From contig NZ_BMML01000007.1 in assembly GCF_014645815.1 (NCBI RefSeq), forward strand, positions 372,001-436,000: a stretch of 64,000 nucleotides of DNA, written 5' to 3'. The translations under genes were made by a program, and so were the position numbers. Below are positions 52,888 through 61,014 of this stretch, piece by piece (the stretch's first letter is position 1; every line of letters starts with the position of its first letter). This DNA is from Streptomyces fuscichromogenes. Lineage in GTDB: Bacteria; Actinomycetota; Actinomycetes; Streptomycetales; Streptomycetaceae. The notes beneath the pieces were generated by a model, which was not told the DNA's origin, ran no database searches, and worked only from the letters and a program-made list of their open reading frames with translations.

Positions 52888-54822
52888 TCACCGCTTCACG
52901 AGTCGTACCGACAGACCGTCTGCCGTGTAGACGGGTACGGCCCGGAGCGTGGCGGAGTTCAGCTCCACCCTGTCGAACTGGCCGCGCAGCCGGGGCGCGT
53001 CGACGACCGGGAGGGTACTGCCCGCGGCCGGCGGGTGCTCGGCGGAGAGGTTCAGGACCAGCGTGCTGCCCTTGCCCAGCACGGCCAGGTGCTTCACCGC
53101 CAGCGGCGCCTTGCCGCCCTTGACGAGGGTGACCTCCAGGGCGCCCGAGTCCTGCGTGTACGTACCGCGCACGAACAGCTCCCCGGCGACCCGCAGGGTG
53201 CCGGCCGAGACCCGGACGTCACCGCGGCCCAGCGCGTCCTCGGAGGCGGCGACCAGGCTGCCGTCGGCCAGCACGGTGCCGCCCCGGTAGCGGTTGCGGC
53301 CGGTCAGGGTGAGCGTGCCGGTGCCCTTCTTGGTCAGGCCGCCGTGGCCGTCGATGTCGTTGCGCCAGCTGTCGGCCGCCGCGAAGCCGCCGGCCGCCGC
53401 GTCCAGGGTGACCGTGACGTCGGAGTCGAAGGAGCCGTAGCCGTCGGCGGCGGCGAACAGGTTGAGGCGCCCCCACTGCTCCGGGCCGTCCAGCAGCACG
53501 TACCCGGACGGCAGCCCGGTGCTGCGCAGCACCTCGCGGCGCTGGTCGGCGGTGAGGTACGGCTGGCGGGTCTCCAGCAGCACCTCGGCGCCCTTCGGCA
53601 CGGTGAGCGGGAGCTCGCGGCCCTCCCGGTTCAGGACGTACGTCAGGCGGGGCGTGATCGCGCGCTCGTTGGCCTCGCGGTCGGCGTACGGGTCGGTGGC
53701 GGTGCCGGCCGAGTGGGCGTAGGCGTACAGGGTGTCGGCGGTGGAGCCGGTCTGCGCCTCGAAGTAGGCGAGGGCCTGGGCGCGGGCGGCCGCCTTGAGG
53801 TCGGCGTTGGCCGGGTCGGCGAGGGTGGCGGCGGCCAGGGCGGTGGCCATGACGCGGCCGCCGAGCACGTCGACCGTGTTGTGCATGCCCGCCACGATCC
53901 GGGTGTCGGCGAGCTCCAGTGCGCGGGTGACCAACTCCTGGAAGCGCTCCGGCACCGCGTACGCGTAAGCCAGGGCCGCCAGGTGGAAGGCGTTGGTGTG
54001 GCCGGACGGGAAGCCGCCGTCGTCGGTGGGGGAGGTGCCGCGCTGGCGCAGCAGCTGCGGGGCGACGACCACGTCCGACTCGTAGACCGGGAAGCCGTAC
54101 GCGTCGGTCGTACCGGTGTCGACGACCTCGCTGTCCTCGTTCATCCGCCAGGGGCGCGGGTACTGGTAGGCGTACTTGGACGGGTTGCCGGACGCGTAGT
54201 TGCCGCGCACGGTGTCGACCAGGGTGGCCACCTTGCCGAGCGCCGAGTCGTGCGAGCCCGCGCCGAGTGCGGAGCCCGCCGGGGCGTCGGCCGGGACGGC
54301 GTCGCTGATCGTGGTGGCGGGGGTGCCGTCGGGGGCGCTGGTGATCGAGGTGACCGCGAGGGAACCGGCCTTGTAGAGGTCGGCGAGCGGGCCGAGGCCG
54401 GCGATCATCGCGTAGCTCTGGTGCTGGCGGTCGTAGAGGAACGCCTTCTTCGCGTCGGCGGCGCTGCGCTTCCTGGTGATCTTGGCGCAGTAGCGCATGT
54501 TGGCGCGCAGGATGTCGGCGCGCAGCACGGTGCCGGTGTTCCAGGCGGAACCGGTCTTCCATATCTGTGCGAAGCCGCCGAGGATGCGGACCACCGCGTT
54601 GGTGTCGGCGGTGAGGTTGGTGCTGATGTTGGTCTTGTAGTCGTCGACGAACGCCAGGGCGGCGGTCGCGGCCTTGGCGTCGGCGGCGGCGAGCCAGCCG
54701 ACCAGGGTCGGTGCGGCCACCACACCCGCCGACACGCCGAGCGAGGTCTTCAGGAATCCCCGTCGGCCGACGGCGAGTCCACGGGCCGGAGAAGCGGAGC
54801 GGTGCCCGGCAGGTGACGACAT
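52888..54822 (-). CDS. Tat-secreted PAP2 acid phosphatase with autotransporter-type beta repeat
   Basis: A 644-aa exported protein. A twin-arginine signal (VGRRGFLKTSLGVSAGVVAAPTLVGWLA) precedes the PAP2 domain, whose motifs are visible in order: YQYPRPWRM, GGFPSGHTNAFH and DTRIVAGMHNTVDVLGG, giving the Arg/His/Asp set of vanadate-sensitive acid phosphatases and haloperoxidases. After the helical catalytic part (to about 445), a C-terminal beta region contains KKGTGTLTLTGRNRYRGGTVLADGSLVAASEDALG. This is a passenger-associated autotransporter repeat, odd in a Gram-positive and perhaps used for surface display. GAGAGG supports the start. A PHO-box array lies upstream. Confidence 0.88.
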   Translation of the reverse strand: MSSPAGHRSASPARGLAVGRRGFLKTSLGVSAGVVAAPTLVGWLAAADAKAATAALAFVDDYKTNISTNLTADTNAVVRILGGFAQIWKTGSAWNTGTVLRADILRANMRYCAKITRKRSAADAKKAFLYDRQHQSYAMIAGLGPLADLYKAGSLAVTSITSAPDGTPATTISDAVPADAPAGSALGAGSHDSALGKVATLVDTVRGNYASGNPSKYAYQYPRPWRMNEDSEVVDTGTTDAYGFPVYESDVVVAPQLLRQRGTSPTDDGGFPSGHTNAFHLAALAYAYAVPERFQELVTRALELADTRIVAGMHNTVDVLGGRVMATALAAATLADPANADLKAAARAQALAYFEAQTGSTADTLYAYAHSAGTATDPYADREANERAITPRLTYVLNREGRELPLTVPKGAEVLLETRQPYLTADQRREVLRSTGLPSGYVLLDGPEQWGRLNLFAAADGYGSFDSDVTVTLDAAAGGFAAADSWRNDIDGHGGLTKKGTGTLTLTGRNRYRGGTVLADGSLVAASEDALGRGDVRVSAGTLRVAGELFVRGTYTQDSGALEVTLVKGGKAPLAVKHLAVLGKGSTLVLNLSAEHPPAAGSTLPVVDAPRLRGQFDRVELNSATLRAVPVYTADGLSVRLVKR

Positions 54823-54973
54823 GGATGTGCCTCTCTTCAGTTCTACGGCGCATTGGCCGGAGGGGAGTTGACACGACGCCCGGGGCACCGATGCGCACCG
54901 GACGTGTGGGTTCGCGTGGGAGAAGTGTCGAACGAGCGAAGTTCTGGGCCGGGTTCATGTCCCGGCGGCCATC

Positions 54974-55006
54974 GCCCGACGACCGCCATGTGACCCGGAG
55001 TTGAAC
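54974..55006 (-). promoter_or_regulatory. Candidate three-unit PHO box
   Basis: On the minus strand three contiguous 11-bp units run GTTCAACTCCG, GGTCACATGGC and GGTCGTCGGGC. They fit the PhoP operator consensus G(G/T)TCAYY at the first two units and partly at the third. The phosphatase start is 152 bp downstream, so phosphate control is plausible. Confidence 0.6.
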
Positions 55007-55112
55007 GGCAGCCCGGTGGTTCACCGGAAGAACCCGACGGGACCTGCGCGTTCGCGGCGTCGAACGGTCCGTGGCCCAGGTGTGCGGGACCGCACGGGCC
55101 GCGGACGGGTGC

Positions 55113-56018
55113 TCACCGGATCGAACGTGCCAGTGCCACCGCGCCCTCGACCGGCGGGAACCGCAACCGCTGTGGCCGCGCTCCCGGTACGGCCTCGGCG
55201 AGCGCGGCGGCGAAGGCGTCGTACAGACGCGGCTGGGAGAGGATCGTGCCGCCGGCGACCACCACGTCGTCCACGGCGAGACCGCGGGCGGCGAGCCGGG
55301 CCACGAGGCCGGCGAGGGCGCGGCCGCCGTCGGCTATCACGTCCGCGGCGAGCCGGGAGCCCGCGTCGGCCGCGGCGAAGACCACCGGGGCGCGCCGGCC
55401 CCACTCGGCGGAGACGTCGGAGGCGCTCTCCAGCGCGGCGCCGAGCGCGGGCACCTCGGCCACCTCGAAGGCGGCTACGAGTCCGGTGGCCAGGGCGTCG
55501 GGGGCTGCACCGCGGTCGTGCGCGGCCCAGACCGCACGGGCGGCCTCCCGGACCAGTCCGGCGGCGCCGCCCTCGTCGCCGAGGGCCGCGCCCCAGCCGC
55601 CCACCTGCACGGGGCTGCCGTCGGGCTGCCGGCCCACGGCCACCGAGCCGGTGCCGGCGACCAGGCCGACGCCCTTCTCCAGACCGGCGGCGGGGACGAG
55701 GAGCTCGGCGTCACCCACCACCCGGACGGGAACGCCGAGAAGCCCCCGCAGTGCGGCGGCGATGCCGGCGCACTGACGGGGGGTCTCACAGGCGTGTCCG
55801 CCGACGGCCAGCGCGGCCGGGCGGGTGCCGGCCGGCAGGGCGTCGTGGACGATCGCGGTCAGCCAGCGGGCGGCGGCGTCGGGGTCGTGCGGCCGCCAGC
55901 CGCTGCTCGGGCGGACGTGGTCGGCGACCCGGTCCGCGCCGGCGAGGGCGCGGAGCTGGGTCTTCGTGCCACCCACGTCGATACCGACCACGAGCGGAGA
56001 AGAAGGGGTGTCCTGCAC
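55113..56018 (-). CDS. BadF/BadG-type N-acetylglucosamine (amino-sugar) kinase
   Basis: A 301-aa actin-fold kinase. It has the phosphate 1 motif VVGIDVGGTKTQLRALA, the sugar-binding LAVGGHACETPRQ, VRVVGDAELL and GVGLVAGTGSVAVGRQPDG, then GGWGAALGDEGGAAGLVREAARAV, as in mammalian GlcNAc kinase and its bacterial relatives. Expected product: a 6-phosphorylated amino sugar. GTG 56018 follows AGAGGA. It is divergent from the ROK-ABC transporter operon across 311 bp with a 28-bp operator, so it probably phosphorylates the imported or hydrolysed sugar. It may play the role of the kinase CsnK in the S. coelicolor csnR-K cluster (from memory). Confidence 0.85.
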   Translation of the reverse strand: MQDTPSSPLVVGIDVGGTKTQLRALAGADRVADHVRPSSGWRPHDPDAAARWLTAIVHDALPAGTRPAALAVGGHACETPRQCAGIAAALRGLLGVPVRVVGDAELLVPAAGLEKGVGLVAGTGSVAVGRQPDGSPVQVGGWGAALGDEGGAAGLVREAARAVWAAHDRGAAPDALATGLVAAFEVAEVPALGAALESASDVSAEWGRRAPVVFAAADAGSRLAADVIADGGRALAGLVARLAARGLAVDDVVVAGGTILSQPRLYDAFAAALAEAVPGARPQRLRFPPVEGAVALARSIR

Positions 56019-56169
56019 GGATCCTCTTTCGTCGTCTGGGCGAACAGCGCCGAAGAGCCTGGCACTGTGCTGCGACGGCGGGCGAACCGTTTCTGGCCGA
56101 ACAGGAGTCGAGCAAGTAGGGAAGCCCCGGGACGGGCTTCTTGCGGAGCACGGCAGGCGAGTACCGTGA

Positions 56170-56197
56170 ACTTCGTTAGGAAGTTAACTAACGAAGT
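56170..56197. promoter_or_regulatory. Perfect 28-bp palindromic ROK operator
   Basis: ACTTCGTTAG (56170-56179) and CTAACGAAGT (56188-56197) flank GAAGTTAA; AGTTAACT (56182-56189) is palindromic within it. It lies between the divergent kinase and ROK genes. It shares GTTAGGAA and CTAAC with the operator at 25141-25159 before the exo-glucosaminidase. A smaller stem (GAAGCCC 56121-56127 with 56134-56140) lies in the kinase leader. Confidence 0.85.
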
Positions 56198-56329
56198 ACA
56201 GTGCGTCAAGAGTTGCCGCGGACTCGATCGACGGGACGCTGTCGAGGGCAGAACCGCGCGGCACAAGGGCACCGCATCGCCGCATCCCGCGACACCGGGG
56301 GAGCGCGGCCCCAGACCCATGGGGGAACT

Positions 56330-57475
56330 GTGGAACACGTCGTGGCTGAGACCCCCCGGCTCACCGAGAGCGCCGGCGCGGTCTTCGCCGTACTGGCCCA
56401 GGCCGGCAGCGCCACCCGGCCGCAGCTCGCGAGCCTCGCCGGGCTGTCCAAGCCCACGGTCTCCGCCGCCGTCGCGGAGCTGGAGGGGGCCCGGCTGGCC
56501 ACCCACTCCGGCACCGCCTCCGGCGGCACCGGCCGCTCCGCGGCCGTATACGGTCTCGGCCCCGCCTCCGGCTCGGTCATCGCCGTCGACCTCGGCCCGG
56601 CCCGCACCAGGGTGCGTGGCTGCGCCCTGGACGGCACCCTGCTCGTCGAGGCGGACACACCCCGCATCCGCGCCGCCGACGCCGTCCGCGAGGCCCTGGC
56701 GGCGCTGCCTGCGGGCGCCCCGCTGCGGGCCATCGTCGTCGCCATCGGTGACGTCACCGCCTCCGACCTGGCGGGCACCGGGATGCGCCCGGCGACCGCC
56801 AAGGCGGGGCCCGTCTTCGACGCGGTCTCCGTCGCCCTGCCACCGGGGGTTCCGGTGCACCTGGAGAACAACGTGAACTGCGCCGCCCTCGCCGAGCTCC
56901 ACGAGGGCGCCGCCCGGGGCCGCCGCACCTTCGGCTACCTGCGGATCGGCGTCGGTATCGGTCTGGGCATCGTCATCGGCGGCCAGGTGCTGCGCGGCGC
57001 CAACGGCGCGGCCGGTGAGCTCGCCCGGCTGCCCTACCCCTGGGACGACGACCGGGAGCCCCGCCAGGAGGCCCTGGAGGCCTATGTGGGCTCGCACGCC
57101 CTGCTGCGCCGGGCCGCCGAGGCCTGGCAGGACACCGACGGCCCGTGCCCCCGTACCGCCGAGCAGCTGTTCGCGCTGGCCGCCGAGGGCCGTGAACCGG
57201 CCCGTTCCCTCGTCGCCCGGCACGCCGCCGACGTGGGCCGGCTGGCCGCCGCCGTGGCCGCCGTACTGGACCCGGGGCTGATCGTGCTGGGCGGCAGCAC
57301 CGGCGCGGACCCGCAGCTCCTGCCCGGGGTGCGGTCTGAGCTGGGGCGACTGAGCTGGCCCACCGAGGTGGTCAGCAGCCAGATCGGCGATCTCGGTACC
57401 GTGGTGGGTGCCGCTCGGCTCGCTGTGGCCAAGGGAGTCCAAAACGTGACCGAAGGCGCGCAGGTGAAGGATTGA
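56330..57475 (+). CDS. ROK-family regulator of the sugar ABC-transporter operon
   Basis: A 381-aa repressor: winged helix (SAGAVFAVLAQAGSATRPQLASLAGLSKPTVSAAVAELEGARLATHSG, residues 14-60) and ROK domain (VIAVDLGPARTRVRGCALDG, VHLENNVNCAALAELHEGAARG, LRIGVGIGLGIVIGGQVL, DPGLIVLGGSTG). No kinase zinc cluster is present. GTG 56330 follows GGGGGAACT; GTG 56342 is an alternative. Gene order (regulator, binding protein, two permeases, enzymes) resembles the csnR-K operon for chitosan oligosaccharides in S. coelicolor as I recall it. Autoregulation through the palindrome 133 bp upstream is likely. Confidence 0.87.
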   Translation: MEHVVAETPRLTESAGAVFAVLAQAGSATRPQLASLAGLSKPTVSAAVAELEGARLATHSGTASGGTGRSAAVYGLGPASGSVIAVDLGPARTRVRGCALDGTLLVEADTPRIRAADAVREALAALPAGAPLRAIVVAIGDVTASDLAGTGMRPATAKAGPVFDAVSVALPPGVPVHLENNVNCAALAELHEGAARGRRTFGYLRIGVGIGLGIVIGGQVLRGANGAAGELARLPYPWDDDREPRQEALEAYVGSHALLRRAAEAWQDTDGPCPRTAEQLFALAAEGREPARSLVARHAADVGRLAAAVAAVLDPGLIVLGGSTGADPQLLPGVRSELGRLSWPTEVVSSQIGDLGTVVGAARLAVAKGVQNVTEGAQVKD

Positions 57476-57518
57476 CGGCTTCCTAATCGGTCTGCCAATG
57501 TCCGGACAAGCGCTTTCT

Positions 57519-57574
57519 AAGTCGGCCGGGACGCCGACTTGGGGTGAGCCTCCCAGCCCGTACACGACGTACGG
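57519..57574. promoter_or_regulatory. Hairpin and inverted repeat between the regulator and binding-protein genes
   Basis: AAGTCGGC (57519-57526) pairs with GCCGACTT (57533-57540), and CCGTAC-ACGAC-GTACGG follows at 57558-57574. The first may be a terminator that limits read-through from the regulator gene. The second resembles an operator for separate control of the transporter. No GTTAGGAA site is found in this 277-bp gap (57476-57752). Confidence 0.5.
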
Positions 57575-57752
57575 CAACCGCACGAGGGCGTGCCCGTGCG
57601 GTGACGGCCAGGACGGCCGGGGATCTCGCCCCGCGTGGACGATGCGGCCGGGCGAGGCCGCGGCCCCCCGGAAAGTGACTTTTCCTTCAAAATGCACCAG
57701 TGCCGCCTCAGCCGGCGCCGTGCTCCGTTCGTACGACGAAATGGGATCGAAG

Positions 57753-59081
57753 ATGACCACTGTGGGTGTGCGGCGCTCCAGCCGACTCGGCCGCGGCGGT
57801 ATGCGCCGCCTGATTCCCCTCGCTGCCGTTGCCTCGGCAGGAGCCCTGCTGCTCTCCGCCTGCGGGTCGGGGTCCGGCTCCGGCGGCACCGCGAAGTCGC
57901 TGACGTTCTGGATCTCCACGGTTCCGGGCCAGGACGCGGGCTGGAAGAAGCTGGTGGCGCAGTACAAGAAGGAAACCGGCGTCAGCGTCAAGCTCGTCAA
58001 CATCCCCTACGACGGGTACCCGACGAAGCTGCACAACGCCGCCCAGGCGAACTCGCTGCCCGACGTGGCGGACGTGCCGGCGCTGGACCCGATCTGGTCG
58101 AACAAGCTGATCGACCTCAGCTCCATCGCCAACAACAAGAGCTACAACATCAACTCCAACTTCCTCGCGAAGGACTCGTCCGGGAAGGTGCTGTCCATCC
58201 CCTCGGACGTCACCGCCTCCGGTCTGTTCATCAACAAGACGCTGTTCAAGAAGGCCGGCGTCGCCGTCCCGGCCTCGCCCTCGGACACCTGGACCTGGAC
58301 CGAGTTCATCGCGGCCGCGAACAAGGTCCGGGAGAAGACCGGCGCCAAGTACTCGCTGACCTTCGACCAGTCGCCGTCCCGGCTCCGCGCCATGGTGTAC
58401 GAGATGGGCGGCAAGTACGTCCACGCGGATTCCTCCGGCAAGTTCTCGGTGGACGCCGCGACCAAGAAGGCCGTCTCGTACTTCGTCGGGCTGAACGACG
58501 ACAAGGTCATGCCGAAGTCGGTGTGGACGAGCGGCGCCGACCCGTCGGCCCTGTTCCAGAGCGGTGACGTGGTCGCCTACTGGTCCGGTGTGTGGCAGGT
58601 CGCCTCCTTCGCGGACAGCATCAAGAAGTTCGACTGGGCGAGCGTCCCGACCCCCGCCCAGCCGGTCCAGGCCAGTGACGTCAACAGCGGCGGCATGATG
58701 GTGGGCTTCAACAACAACAGCGACGCGTCCGCCGCCGCCAAGAAGTTCATGTCCTGGGTGTACGACCCGAAGCAGTACACCGAGCTCGTCGAGAGCTCCG
58801 GCTTCCTCCCGGTCGAGAGCGGCCTGAGCCCGAAGTACCCCTTCACCTCGGCCGCGGCACAGGCGGCGTTCAAGCTGTACAACGAGGAGATCCCGCTCTA
58901 CGCGCCGATCTCGGGTTACTTCAACGGCGCGCAGACGAACTGGGTGCTGAAGGGCAAGAGCCTCACCACCGACCCGACCAAGACGGAGATCGGCAAGGCC
59001 GTCAACGGCCAGCAGTCGGTCGAGAAGGCCCTCCAGAACATCGTGGACGGCTACAACCAGCAGGTCGGCGGCGTTTCGTAG
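57753..59081 (+). CDS. Sugar-binding lipoprotein of a CUT1 ABC importer
   Basis: A 442-aa extracellular solute-binding protein (family 1). The lipobox LLLSAC places the lipidated cysteine at residue 37. The mature protein starts with a Ser/Gly linker and KSLTFWISTVPGQDAGWKKLVAQYKKETGVSVKLVNIPYDGYPTKLHNAAQANSLPDVADV, typical of oligosaccharide-binding proteins, with Trp/Tyr clusters (WTWTEF, AYWSGVWQVASF) for sugar stacking. ATG 57753 is preferred; ATG 57741 and 57801 are in frame. It is the first gene of a transport operon with no ATPase, as is usual in Streptomyces, where MsiK serves several importers. A strong hairpin follows. Confidence 0.9.
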   Translation: MTTVGVRRSSRLGRGGMRRLIPLAAVASAGALLLSACGSGSGSGGTAKSLTFWISTVPGQDAGWKKLVAQYKKETGVSVKLVNIPYDGYPTKLHNAAQANSLPDVADVPALDPIWSNKLIDLSSIANNKSYNINSNFLAKDSSGKVLSIPSDVTASGLFINKTLFKKAGVAVPASPSDTWTWTEFIAAANKVREKTGAKYSLTFDQSPSRLRAMVYEMGGKYVHADSSGKFSVDAATKKAVSYFVGLNDDKVMPKSVWTSGADPSALFQSGDVVAYWSGVWQVASFADSIKKFDWASVPTPAQPVQASDVNSGGMMVGFNNNSDASAAAKKFMSWVYDPKQYTELVESSGFLPVESGLSPKYPFTSAAAQAAFKLYNEEIPLYAPISGYFNGAQTNWVLKGKSLTTDPTKTEIGKAVNGQQSVEKALQNIVDGYNQQVGGVS

Positions 59082-59087
59082 GCCGAC

Positions 59088-59125
59088 GGGCCGGGCGGCG
59101 GTGTTCCGACACCGCCGCCCGGCCC
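59088..59125 (+). terminator. 17-bp perfect hairpin between binding-protein and permease genes
   Basis: Left arm 59088-59104 (GGGCCGGGCGGCGGTGT) pairs perfectly with 59109-59125 around TCCG. It begins six bases after the binding-protein stop. Such intra-operon stems usually favour the binding-protein message over the permease message by partial termination or 3' protection. Confidence 0.8.
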
Positions 59126-59198
59126 TGGGCGACCACGTGATGCCGGGCTCACGGCGTGAGCCCACAGCAATCCATTCCACCAGCACGGAGTCAGGAAG

Positions 59199-60113
59199 AT
59201 GACAAAACGCGCCTCGGCCGTGTCCGCGAGCCCACCCAGAAAACGACGCAACAGCTACACCCTTGCGCCACTCGTTCTCATCGCGGCCAATGTCGTGCTC
59301 TTCGCGCTGTTCTTCGTGTGGCCGGCGGTGATCGGGCTCGTCTACTCCTTCACGAACTACACGGGTGTGGGAGCGTTCCAGTTCGTCGGACTGGACAACT
59401 ACCACAACCTGCTCGGGGACTCCGCCTTCTACGACGCGCTGACCCGGACGCTGCTGTACGCGGTCCTCTTCGTGCCGGTGAACTTCGCGGTCTCGCTGCT
59501 CATCGCCAATGTGCTGGTGAGCAAGCACGCCAAGGGCACGTCGGTGGCACGGATCATCTTCTTCATCCCGTGGCTGCTCTCGCCCATCGTCGTGGGTGTC
59601 CTGTGGCGGTGGCTGTTCGGCGAGAACTTCGGACTGGTCAACTACTTCATCGAGAAGCTCGGCGGGCACGCCGTTCCGTGGCAGTCCAACGCGGACCTGT
59701 CGCTGCTCGTGGTGGTGATGGCGGCGTCCTGGGCCTGGACGGGCTTCTCGATGCTGCTGTTCATCGCGGCGATCAAGAACGTACCGGTGTCCTACTACGA
59801 GGCGGCCTCGCTCGACGGCGCCGGTCCATGGCGCCAGTTCTTCAGCATCACGCTGCCGAGCATCGCGCCCACCTCGTTCATCGTCATCCTGCTCAACACG
59901 ATCAACGCGATGAAGGAATACCCGGTCTTCGTCTCCCTCAACAACGGCGGACCCGGAACATCGAACAACCTGCTCGTCCAGTACATCTACCAGACCGGCT
60001 TCCAACGGGGCCAGATCGGCTACGCGAGCGCCGCGTCGTTCGTGCTCATGCTCATCCTGATGGCCGTCGCGATCATCCAGCTGATCGTCAACCGACGGGT
60101 GGAGAACCGATGA
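59199..60113 (+). CDS. CUT1 ABC-transporter permease (MalF type)
   Basis: A 304-aa inner-membrane permease with six helices, starting with YTLAPLVLIAANVVLFALFFVWPAVIGLVYSF. The cytoplasmic EAA loop that docks on the ATPase is YYEAASLDGAGPWRQFFSITLPSIAP near residues 200-226. It pairs with the next gene to form a heterodimeric pore. The start at 59199 is weakly supported by GGAAG. Its stop overlaps the start of the next gene (ATGA), so translation is coupled. Confidence 0.92.
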   Translation: MTKRASAVSASPPRKRRNSYTLAPLVLIAANVVLFALFFVWPAVIGLVYSFTNYTGVGAFQFVGLDNYHNLLGDSAFYDALTRTLLYAVLFVPVNFAVSLLIANVLVSKHAKGTSVARIIFFIPWLLSPIVVGVLWRWLFGENFGLVNYFIEKLGGHAVPWQSNADLSLLVVVMAASWAWTGFSMLLFIAAIKNVPVSYYEAASLDGAGPWRQFFSITLPSIAPTSFIVILLNTINAMKEYPVFVSLNNGGPGTSNNLLVQYIYQTGFQRGQIGYASAASFVLMLILMAVAIIQLIVNRRVENR

Positions 60114-61012
60114 CAACCACAGACATGCCACGCCCGGTCGACGCCGATCCCGGACGGCCCGCCGCCAAGAAGCGGTCCCGCGGCGCGAACAGCGGCGGGC
60201 TCCGGCGGGCGGTCCCCGCGACGACACTGCTGTGGATCCTCGCGTGCCTCTACGGACTGCCGGTGCTGTGGTTCATCCTCAGCTCCTTCAAACCGGCCGG
60301 AGACCTGTTCTCCTACCCGCTGACGATGGTTCCGCACCACCCCACCCTGTCGGGTTACCTGACCGCGTGGCGCAGTGCCAACTTCTCGCAGTACTTCATC
60401 AACACGACCCTCGTGTGCGTGATCACGACGATCCTCACCGTGGGAGCCAGCTGCTGCACCGGCTACGCGCTGGCCAAGTACGACAACAAATGGCTCAAGG
60501 CGTTCTTCATCTGCATCCTGGCCACCACGATGCTGCCGGGCGAGGTCATGCTCGCCCCCGAGTTCCTGGTGGTCCGCAACCTCGGCCTCTACAACTCGTT
60601 CGCCGGCGTCATCCTCCCGGCCGTGCTCACCGCGACCGGATGCTTCATGTTCCGCCAGTTCTTCCTGACGGTTCCCGACGAACTCGTGGAAGCCGCCCGC
60701 ATCGACGGCGCCCGTGAACTGTCGATCTTCCTGCGGATCATGGTGCCGCTCTCCCGGCCCATCATGCTGACCCTCGCCATCCTGTCCTTCCAGTGGCGGT
60801 GGAACGACTACATCTGGCCGCTGCTGATGCTGAACGACCCCGACAAGTTCACCGTCCAGATCGGCATCCAGAGCATCGTCGGCGCCCAGAACATCAACTG
60901 GTCGGTCCTGCTCGGCGCCTCGGTCATCTCCATGATCCCGCTGATCGTGATCTTCCTGGTCTTCCAGCGCTACGTCATGGGCGCCGACATCAATGCCGGC
61001 CTGAAGGACTGA
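60110..61012 (+). CDS. CUT1 ABC-transporter permease (MalG type)
   Basis: A 300-aa six-helix permease with a long cytoplasmic N-terminus (MTTTDMPRPVDADPGRPAAKKRSRGANSGG). The first membrane segment is TTLLWILACLYGLPVLWFILSSF. The EAA motif is LVEAARIDGARELSIFLRIMVPLSRP, and the C-terminal QRYVMGADINAGLKD is typical of MalG-like subunits. Start and stop of this gene are tightly coupled to both neighbours (4-bp overlap upstream, 2-bp gap downstream). Confidence 0.92.
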   Translation: MTTTDMPRPVDADPGRPAAKKRSRGANSGGLRRAVPATTLLWILACLYGLPVLWFILSSFKPAGDLFSYPLTMVPHHPTLSGYLTAWRSANFSQYFINTTLVCVITTILTVGASCCTGYALAKYDNKWLKAFFICILATTMLPGEVMLAPEFLVVRNLGLYNSFAGVILPAVLTATGCFMFRQFFLTVPDELVEAARIDGARELSIFLRIMVPLSRPIMLTLAILSFQWRWNDYIWPLLMLNDPDKFTVQIGIQSIVGAQNINWSVLLGASVISMIPLIVIFLVFQRYVMGADINAGLKD

Positions 61013-61014
61013 CC

